From Anisus vortex (Eukaryota; Mollusca; Gastropoda; Planorbidae): 64,000 nt of DNA. Positions within the stretch are counted from its first letter, which is position 1. Each line of letters starts with the position of its first letter. The DNA lies in assembly GCA_949126835.1 (NCBI GenBank), contig OX421497.1, forward strand, positions 2,596,271-2,660,270, read 5' to 3'. Below the pieces are notes generated by a model, which made no database searches, was not told the DNA's origin, and worked only from the letters and a program-made list of their open reading frames with translations. Below are positions 62,301-64,000 of this stretch, in pieces. The position numbers were made by a program, and so were the translations under genes.

Positions 62301-64000
62301 AAGTTTAAAGCTTAATATTTGCATTATTTCGTTAAATTTTGTTCCGAAATTTGTAGTTACCGACAGGAAGTATATTTACGAACCTATTTTTGATTTCAAA
62401 GCGTAAACATTCTTAGTTTATGTGCTAAATTTCGGTAAAAATAAGCGGAAAAAAATAACTTTATCGTTTTCGGAAAATGTTTCCATTGTAAAACCTTATC
62501 CTGTTTGTGTAAATATCACTCAATTAACTTCATCTTGGATTTATTTTGTTCGATTTTGAATATACTTTATAATAATTATGAGTGAAAGCTATAAATTCTG
62601 TTAGGAAAAAACGAAATATTAGGTAAAAGGAATTTTTTTATTTTTCGGTCTAATTTTTCGTAACTAATCACATTTCAACATAAATTATTGTCTAAACTAA
62701 CACATTAACTAAATTTTGTTTATATTTATCTTATACACAATTTATGTCCCTACAAAATGGTATAATTTGTTTTAAAATCTATCAATGGACAAGAGAACAA
62801 CACACACATATGTACACACACCCACTTGTAAAAAAACGGGACAGAAATTTAATTCGGCCACAGCTTGATTTTTTTCTGCTGTTAATACGGTAGTTAATCA
62901 GTTAAATTATAAAGTTATTAAAAAAATGGGTTTTTTTTCTCACCCATCACCACTATGGTCATCCGCCTAAGAAAAATCATATAAAAATGTTCACGGCTAA
63001 TTTTAAAGTTGTTGCTTTTTTATCCAAGTAACAAAGATCCTTTGTGGTTATATATAAATCTACAAACAATTAGATTATAAAAAATATTTAATATTATAAA
63101 GATATACTAATTAACACCATTTCTGACTAGTTTTGTTTTTACAAAATAACCATTTGAACCATTAGTGTTTTTATAAATTGTTACTAGGTTTGCTGTTTGA
63201 CTATGTATTGCTGTTTTACTATGTAGTGCTCTTTGAATATGTTTTGCCCTTTGAATATGTATTGCTCTTTGAATATGTTTTGCTCTTTGGATACAGAAAA
63301 CTATTGCACTCTATGCTTACCCATGGTTTGAGCCATATCTATTTACGCTTATTATTTAGTGTAACAGGTAAAATTCTCAAAAAAGTTTTTAACATTCTTC
63401 ATCTTTCAAGAAAGCACTGGAAATATGAATATGTCTTCACAGTTGAAAAGATAACTGTAATTTTACTTACACTGACTGCATGGCAATGTGGACACAGATA
63501 CTCTCCCCTGTATGGGTCATGGAGGTCATAGTTCATGCATTCTGCGTGCTGGGACATGCCGCATAAATTACACTTGACCGTGCGCAGCCCTTTCCTGCGG
63601 GTCTCCTCCTCGCTATCCAGCTGTCCGCAGTTGCACTCAAAGAACTGCTTGCGAGCCGTGGGCTTCGTGGTAAAGTAGCTGCTGTCTTCCTTGGACACCG
63701 GGACGTACTCCACGTAGCCTTTCCTCTTCCGCCTCTCCTTTGGCTGGGCTTTTGAGCTGTCAGCAGACGCGGCCTCCGGAGACGTCAGAGCCAGCCTTAG
63801 CAGGGAGACCTGGTTCGTCTGGTTGTTTGCGCTCGCATTGTTCAACAGAGCCGGGTTGAAGCTCTTCATGGAAATGACCCTGGGCGTGCTCCCCGAGGAG
63901 CTGTGGAAGGAGTTGTGCTCTGCCGATGACGCGTCACCATCCAAGCTCAGCTTGATGACGTAGTTTTCTGTCTTAGTGCAGCTGACAAATAGCTTGGAGC
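38042..64000 (-). CDS. SHPRH: SHPRH orthologue, E3 ubiquitin ligase / SNF2 helicase, 26 exons, 5' end beyond window
   Basis: SHPRH is a nuclear SNF2-family ATPase with PHD and RING fingers. In vertebrates and yeast (Rad5-related) it polyubiquitinates PCNA in DNA-damage tolerance. Seen here: 26 exons, all with GT..AG introns and matching phases, join to one open frame of 1189 residues ending in TAG. Order: PHD finger (fragment residues 122-172), first helicase lobe with ISPYSICHQW and a DEAQ box (285-288), long helical linker (about 440-880), RING C3HC4 (893-941), second helicase lobe with LLLPLHSGANGLNL and RIYRIGQT (1065-1083), then an acidic C-terminus. The PHD-before-RING-inside-SNF2 order is diagnostic of SHPRH. 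Human SHPRH is about 1680 residues, so roughly 500 N-terminal residues (Walker A, linker-histone-like domain) lie to the right. Introns carry SINEs, LINE tails, hAT elements and four tandem arrays. No lesion was seen, so it is probably functional. Confidence 0.95.
38338..38607 (-). repeat. 35-41-bp minisatellite made of copies of the SHPRH exon 26 acceptor
   Basis: Seven copies. Read on the minus strand, each has a T-rich tract, then CAG, then ACAAAGATACATAGATTT. The first copy is the true exon 26 boundary. Copies 2 and 4-7 keep the CAG acceptor; copy 3 has lost it. Confidence 0.9.
39215..39411. mobile_element. hAT-type MITE, 197 bp, TSD ACCTAGAC, in SHPRH intron
   Basis: Left end CAGGGGTCGGCAACCTTTTG, right end AAGTTGCAAACCCCAG. 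Exact 8-bp duplication ACCTAGAC at 39207-39214 and 39412-39419. It ends 21 bp from the exon 25 donor. Confidence 0.88.
39433..39611 (-). CDS. SHPRH: SHPRH exon 25: SNF2 motifs V and VI
   Basis: 179 bp, phase 0 to 2, residues 1025-1083. LLLPLHSGANGLNLVEA is motif V and QAISRIYRIGQT motif VI, with the arginines R1076 and R1079. The usual GRxHRIGQ reads SRIYRIGQ here. A 197-bp hAT element starts 21 bp downstream of the exon's 5' splice site. Confidence 0.94.
40395..40660 (-). mobile_element. tRNA-derived SINE, family 1
   Basis: Minus-strand head with CAGGATTTGAAACCCAAAAA (box B side) and body GGGTAGACTCAGG...TTGTGTGCCCGGCACA...GACCAAATTG, all shared with the other family 1 copies. It lies in the SHPRH intron. 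Confidence 0.8.
40696..40782 (-). CDS. SHPRH: SHPRH exon 24: WVSVLDILAAGL
   Basis: 87 bp, phase 0 to 0, residues 996-1024. It continues motif IV (FSxWxxVLDIL) into lobe 2. The acceptor is TTTCTTTCAG and the donor GTCAGT. Confidence 0.92.
41963..42055 (-). CDS. SHPRH: SHPRH exon 23: GSHSTKVQAILECLIKI..SLVFS
   Basis: 93 bp, phase 0 to 0, residues 965-995. GSHSTKV opens helicase lobe 2. KSLVFS is SNF2 motif IV. Confidence 0.93.
42194..42470 (+). pseudogene. LINE 3' end with (ATT)n tail, antisense in SHPRH intron
   Basis: WNPQGKRKVGQ and, with frame changes, a RADLEEVGK-like tail correspond to the WTPQGKRKRGRPK C-terminal motif of LINE polymerases. The 3' UTR at 42385-42470 is the inverse of 1-95 of this window. 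Confidence 0.75.
42788..42970 (-). CDS. SHPRH: SHPRH exon 22: RING finger core
   Basis: 183 bp, phase 0 to 0, residues 904-964. It supplies C909, H911, C914, C917, C938 and C941, which complete the C3HC4 RING that recruits the ubiquitin-conjugating enzyme. The spacing between the fourth and last pair is normal for SHPRH. Confidence 0.94.
43195..43260 (-). CDS. SHPRH: SHPRH exon 21: first RING cysteine pair
   Basis: 66 bp, phase 0 to 0, residues 882-903. It carries the first zinc-binding pair C893-x2-C896 of the RING, which is split by the next intron. A 130-bp hAT element sits 64 bp upstream of its acceptor. Confidence 0.92.
43325..43454. mobile_element. hAT-type MITE, 130 bp, TSD 7 of 8, in SHPRH intron
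   Basis: Left end CAGGGGTCGGCACCTAAG, right end AGTTGCCAACCCCTG. Flanks ATTTAGAG and CTTTAGAG. Confidence 0.82.
43558..43833 (+). mobile_element. tRNA-derived SINE, family 1
   Basis: GATGGCCAAGTGGCAGTGTC (box A) ... AGGTCCTAGATTCTAATCCT (box B), then GTCTACCCAGCTCTGATGGG-like body and GATCAATTTGGG end. The A-run after box B is expanded. Confidence 0.82.
44181..44285 (-). CDS. SHPRH: SHPRH exon 20: KKKQGQLIYLINLAKK
   Basis: 105 bp, phase 0 to 0, residues 847-881. KKKQGQLIYLINLAKK corresponds to the vertebrate KKLGQLLYLTNLEKS segment just before the RING finger. Confidence 0.92.
44411..44554 (-). CDS. SHPRH: SHPRH exon 19: DECEMATERLRLRRNLEP
   Basis: 144 bp, phase 0 to 0, residues 799-846. 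EMATERLRLR matches the vertebrate AMATERLRVR motif. Confidence 0.93.
45040..45113 (-). CDS. SHPRH: SHPRH exon 18: LEAANLQFKYLDTLKKEFK
   Basis: 74 bp, phase 1 to 0, residues 774-798. It is a helical linker segment. A second AG lies two bases inside the exon, so the exact start depends on phase. The start given keeps the frame. Confidence 0.86.
45540..45670 (-). CDS. SHPRH: SHPRH exon 17: RQGTWADSEVERALKSI
   Basis: 131 bp, phase 2 to 1, residues 730-773. GTWADSEVERALKSIHAF corresponds to the vertebrate GLWAISETERSMKAILSF segment. Confidence 0.9.
46287..46533 (-). mobile_element. tRNA-derived SINE, family 1
   Basis: Minus strand: GGTGGCCGAGCGTTAGC (box A), GGTCCTGGGTTTGAATCCTG (box B), then the family body ending GATCAATTTGGTCC. 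It is among the best-preserved copies here. Confidence 0.85.
46645..46713 (-). CDS. SHPRH: SHPRH exon 16: CPFCSVDELFNEYESKLF
   Basis: 69 bp, phase 2 to 2, residues 707-729. CPFCSVDELFNEYESKLF matches the vertebrate CVFCKADELFTEYESKLF nearly position for position, including the CxxC. Confidence 0.93.
47055..47186. mobile_element. hAT-type MITE, 132 bp, TSD 7 of 8, in SHPRH intron
   Basis: Left end CAGGGGCCAAGCCA, right end TGGCTTTGCCCCTG. Flanks CCGCTAGT and CTGCTAGT. Confidence 0.82.
47436..47609 (-). CDS. SHPRH: SHPRH exon 15: helical linker ending in CCLRPVAETLK
   Basis: 174 bp, phase 2 to 2, residues 649-706. The end VCCLRPVAETLK corresponds to the vertebrate VCHLRP motif before a CxxC pair in the next exon. 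Confidence 0.9.
47840..48230. mobile_element. hAT-type element, 391 bp, in SHPRH intron
   Basis: Ends CAGGGTTCTCACA and TGTGAGAACCCTG are exact inverses, flanked on both sides by TGCCCA. The inside is rich in CCAGGCT/CCAGACT short repeats. Confidence 0.8.
48519..48890 (+). pseudogene. LINE 3' end remnant with SINE-like fragment
   Basis: GGAGATGCTGGTTCGACAAC, TGGACAGGGCTGCAGTTGAC and CAACGGTCAAGGGATTGATG correspond to the inverse of 58960-59200. GGGATTGTGTGGAAAGCACA at 48519 is a short SINE family 1 piece. Confidence 0.65.
49104..49240 (-). CDS. SHPRH: SHPRH exon 14: DGDWWADIVDMTTQRGIEAEL
   Basis: 137 bp, phase 0 to 2, residues 604-648. The WW-containing motif followed by an IE-rich helix is a conserved SHPRH linker landmark. 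The donor is GTAAGA. Confidence 0.9.
49361..49610 (-). mobile_element. tRNA-derived SINE, family 1
   Basis: Contains TAGGGCCAGTGAAGCAGCTT, CATCAGTGCTGAGTAGGATC and CCAGTATTTGAACCCAGGAC, matching the other copies. It lies in the SHPRH intron. Confidence 0.8.
49973..50080 (-). CDS. SHPRH: SHPRH exon 13: helical linker
   Basis: 108 bp, phase 0 to 0, residues 568-603. YMSKTKASVTSSKEAL is predicted helical and corresponds to the vertebrate HYMSKCNTEVAEAQ segment. Confidence 0.88.
50124..50280. repeat. 19-bp tandem repeat in SHPRH intron
   Basis: The unit is TAATAAAATAATCATTTTG, about 8 copies with decay at the right. It starts 40 bp upstream of the exon 13 acceptor. Confidence 0.88.
50281..50770 (+). 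repeat. Dispersed repeat family 3 with tRNA-like segment
   Basis: GTGGTTAGCGTATCCGACTG and GGGTTCGATTC resemble tRNA boxes A and B. The remainder matches 20480-21335 inverted. It is not a tRNA gene, because the acceptor stem does not pair and the sequence is dispersed. Confidence 0.65.
50880..50960 (+). repeat. Short dispersed repeat shared with 61340-61400
   Basis: TTAGCCAGTCTGCAGAGC and TTGCTCT.TTGCAGT.AATG occur in both places in the same orientation. The family is not identified. Confidence 0.55.
51188..51430 (-). mobile_element. tRNA-derived SINE, family 1
   Basis: Contains GGACCAAACTGATCAGAGGG, CATCAGAGCTGGGTAGACTC and CACCAGGATTCGAACCCAGG (inverse of box B). Confidence 0.82.
51480..51592 (+). 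mobile_element. SINE family 2 fragment
   Basis: GGCTGACTGGTCCTGCGGTT (box A) and the tail GACGTAATAATCTTCTATCT match the 23690-23905 SINE. The middle is deleted. Confidence 0.6.
51619..51795 (-). CDS. SHPRH: SHPRH exon 12: TPR-like helical linker
   Basis: 177 bp, phase 0 to 0, residues 509-567. KYRDVLRSVEEHKGQFRTD..LQQLHAMYNLAEVL has a TPR-like helical pattern. PTLRDGTLREE matches the vertebrate PTLRDGRLEEE motif. Confidence 0.92.
51982..52108 (-). CDS. SHPRH: SHPRH exon 11: TMEELLEHMTKK..NGMAGLAIIK
   Basis: 127 bp, phase 2 to 0, residues 466-508. It begins the SHPRH-specific helical linker between the helicase lobes. MTMEELL and ECEEGHRQIV align with the vertebrate protein. Confidence 0.92.
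52297..52830. repeat. 16-bp tandem repeat, about 33 copies, in SHPRH intron
   Basis: The unit is AAAACATACAACTTAC, nearly invariant. Because 16 is coprime to 3, all frames are open through it, giving a 133-codon artefact with a 16-residue period. Confidence 0.97.
53676..53758 (-). CDS. SHPRH: SHPRH exon 10: LFRLRQACCHPQIVRGEF
   Basis: 83 bp, phase 0 to 2, residues 439-465. LRLRQACCHPQ is the SNF2 motif in which a conserved L-R-Q-C-H-P series links the two helicase lobes. The donor is GTAAAG. Confidence 0.92.
53891..53965 (-). CDS. SHPRH: SHPRH exon 9: KLHSLDRKTINE
   Basis: 75 bp, phase 0 to 0, residues 414-438. SLDRKT matches the vertebrate SLDRRT motif. Two adjacent AG acceptors exist; only the upstream one keeps the frame. 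Confidence 0.88.
54080..54330 (+). pseudogene. LINE polymerase C-terminal fragment, antisense in SHPRH intron
   Basis: The translation MRTGHIHLDSHLIRI followed by AHHLLCLALQDIQ matches the LRTGHxRLxxHxxR...HLLxxC motif of LINE polymerase C-termini. It ends with (GAT)n near 54355. Confidence 0.72.
54485..54592 (-). CDS. SHPRH: SHPRH exon 8: LPLQTEEIYWLTFSPVEEHFY
   Basis: 108 bp, phase 0 to 0, residues 378-413. QTEEIYWLTFSPVEEHFYR corresponds to the SNF2 segment that closes lobe 1. The donor is GTGAGT. Confidence 0.92.
55228..55391 (-). CDS. SHPRH: SHPRH exon 7: DIYGLLLFLGVDP..WRTAKKDVIDQ
   Basis: 164 bp, phase 1 to 0, residues 323-377. DIYGLLLFLGVDP follows motif III. KILWRTAKKDVIDQ is the SHPRH-typical segment before the QTEEI motif. 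Confidence 0.93.
55811..55889 (-). CDS. SHPRH: SHPRH exon 6: NRWCVTGTP (motif III)
   Basis: 79 bp, phase 0 to 1, residues 297-322. NRWCVTGTPL is SNF2 motif III. The acceptor ends in AAG and the donor is GTGAGT. Confidence 0.92.
56105..56330 (-). mobile_element. Degenerate SINE, family 1
   Basis: GGATTGTGTGACCAGCACAA and TTTATCAACTAATGTCAGGT recall family 1, but boxes A and B are not recognisable. Confidence 0.6.
56952..56996 (-). CDS. SHPRH: SHPRH micro-exon 5: DEAQ box (Walker B)
   Basis: Only 45 bp, 15 codons, phase 0 to 0: ICLDEAQMVECVSTK. D285 and E286 are the Walker B acidic residues that coordinate magnesium in ATP hydrolysis. SHPRH proteins have DEAQ where most SNF2 proteins have DEAH/DEGH. 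Confidence 0.92.
57112..58310. repeat. 179-bp tandem repeat, six copies plus three 50-bp truncated copies, in SHPRH intron
   Basis: The CTATTAAGTTCCACAAGG landmark recurs at 57122, 57301, 57480, 57659, 57838 and 58017, exactly 179 bp apart. At the right end three 50-bp units (ACAAAGACAAAATTGCACTT...) repeat only the last part. Short open frames on the minus strand are not conserved across units. Confidence 0.96.
58472..58551 (-). CDS. SHPRH: SHPRH exon 4: SPLVAVEWWR
   Basis: 80 bp, phase 1 to 0, residues 255-281. RFLATPSPLVAVEWWR leads straight into the DEAQ-box exon. The acceptor is TTTGACAG and the donor GTAAGA. Confidence 0.92.
58950..59215 (-). pseudogene. LINE 3' end remnant in SHPRH intron
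   Basis: Minus-strand frame KTIPHGTVEGGHLRVRQRKC followed by WLNNIKDWTKLQTTEL is the common C-terminal tail of molluscan LINE polymerases. It is in the same orientation as SHPRH. Confidence 0.78.
59257..59383 (-). CDS. SHPRH: SHPRH exon 3: QQDIVITTYDVLRKEL
   Basis: 127 bp, phase 0 to phase 1, residues 213-254 plus one base. It contains the SNF2 motif Ib/Ic segment DIVITTYDVLRKELDYV, which matches the vertebrate SHPRH pattern closely. Confidence 0.93.
60469..60700 (+). mobile_element. tRNA-derived SINE, family 1, 5' part missing
   Basis: GGACCAGGGTTCCAACCATG (box B), then TGTCCCTGCGTCCACCCAGC and GGCCACACAATCCCCCTAGT, as in other copies. The box A region is not recognisable. Confidence 0.75.
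61029..61136 (-). CDS. SHPRH: SHPRH exon 2: helicase lobe 1, ISPYSICHQW
   Basis: 36 codons, phase 0 at both ends (acceptor TCAG, donor GTAAGT). The motif TLIISPYSICHQWIEEI is the SNF2 motif Ia region that directly follows the PHD finger in SHPRH. Confidence 0.93.
61559..61908. mobile_element. hAT-type element, 350 bp, TSD CCCTATAA, in SHPRH intron
   Basis: Ends CAGGGGTCTCAAAC and GTTTGAGACCCCTG are exact 14-bp inverses. Exact 8-bp duplication CCCTATAA at 61551-61558 and 61909-61916. Confidence 0.92.
62223..62247. repeat. Perfect 11-bp hairpin in SHPRH intron
   Basis: CATGAGCCGCT and AGCGGCTCATG separated by CAT. Function unknown; the surrounding 62250-63170 is AT-rich without recognised features. 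Confidence 0.6.
63471..64000 (-). CDS. SHPRH: SHPRH exon 1 of window (partial): PHD finger
   Basis: Codes for residues 1-176 of the fragment. The first two bases at the window edge belong to an incomplete codon, and the frame is open to the edge. A serine-rich, basic stretch (about 30-115) precedes a PHD finger with C122, C124, C143, C146, H151, C154, C169 and C172, a C4HC3 pattern. The donor is GTAAGT after CPHCHAVS, phase 0. Confidence 0.93.

Overview
This is a eukaryotic genomic window, AT-rich, with intron-split genes, many tandem-repeat arrays and several classes of transposable element. It most likely comes from a mollusc, perhaps a heterobranch gastropod. That placement is inferred from the repeat style and gene content and is not proven by any single sequence here. 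Nothing bacterial or archaeal is present, and no CRISPR array or rRNA gene was seen.

Two protein-coding loci can be read, both on the minus strand. The right 26 kb (38042-64000) is the 3' two thirds of an SHPRH orthologue, a SNF2 helicase / PHD / RING E3 ubiquitin ligase. I reconstructed 26 coding exons with canonical splice sites and compatible phases. They join into one open frame of 1189 residues that is still open at the right window edge. Between 9216 and 13063 lie five exons of a carotenoid oxygenase (BCO1/BCO2/ninaB family). This locus looks damaged: one exon carries an apparent one-base insertion, the exon coding for the conserved segment after the PRINYDYN motif was not found, and no N-terminal half was found between 13 and 38 kb.

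Layout: 1-5.8 kb is intergenic, with SINE copies, a 27-G run and a CpG-rich block. 5.8-9.2 kb is a 31-bp minisatellite ending at the carotenoid-oxygenase stop codon. 9.2-13.1 kb holds the carotenoid-oxygenase exons, with a different minisatellite in each of two introns. 14.3-20.4 kb is a satellite of about 115 copies of a 53-bp unit. 20.4-32.4 kb is dense in transposons, with nested hAT-type elements flanked by exact 8-bp target duplications, LINE tails, SINEs, a foldback element and a THAP-finger fragment between inverted repeats. 33.0-36.2 kb holds two more minisatellites (57 bp and 26/28 bp). 38-64 kb is SHPRH, whose introns carry SINEs, LINE 3' ends, small hAT elements and 16-, 19-, 36- and 179-bp arrays.

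Roughly a quarter of the window is tandem repeat. The two genes have no evident functional link. The most useful observations are a minisatellite that has copied the 3' splice acceptor of the last SHPRH exon, the apparent decay of the carotenoid oxygenase between arrays, block-wise amplification inside three arrays, a LINE and a SINE that share a 3' tail, and several precisely dated nested insertions.
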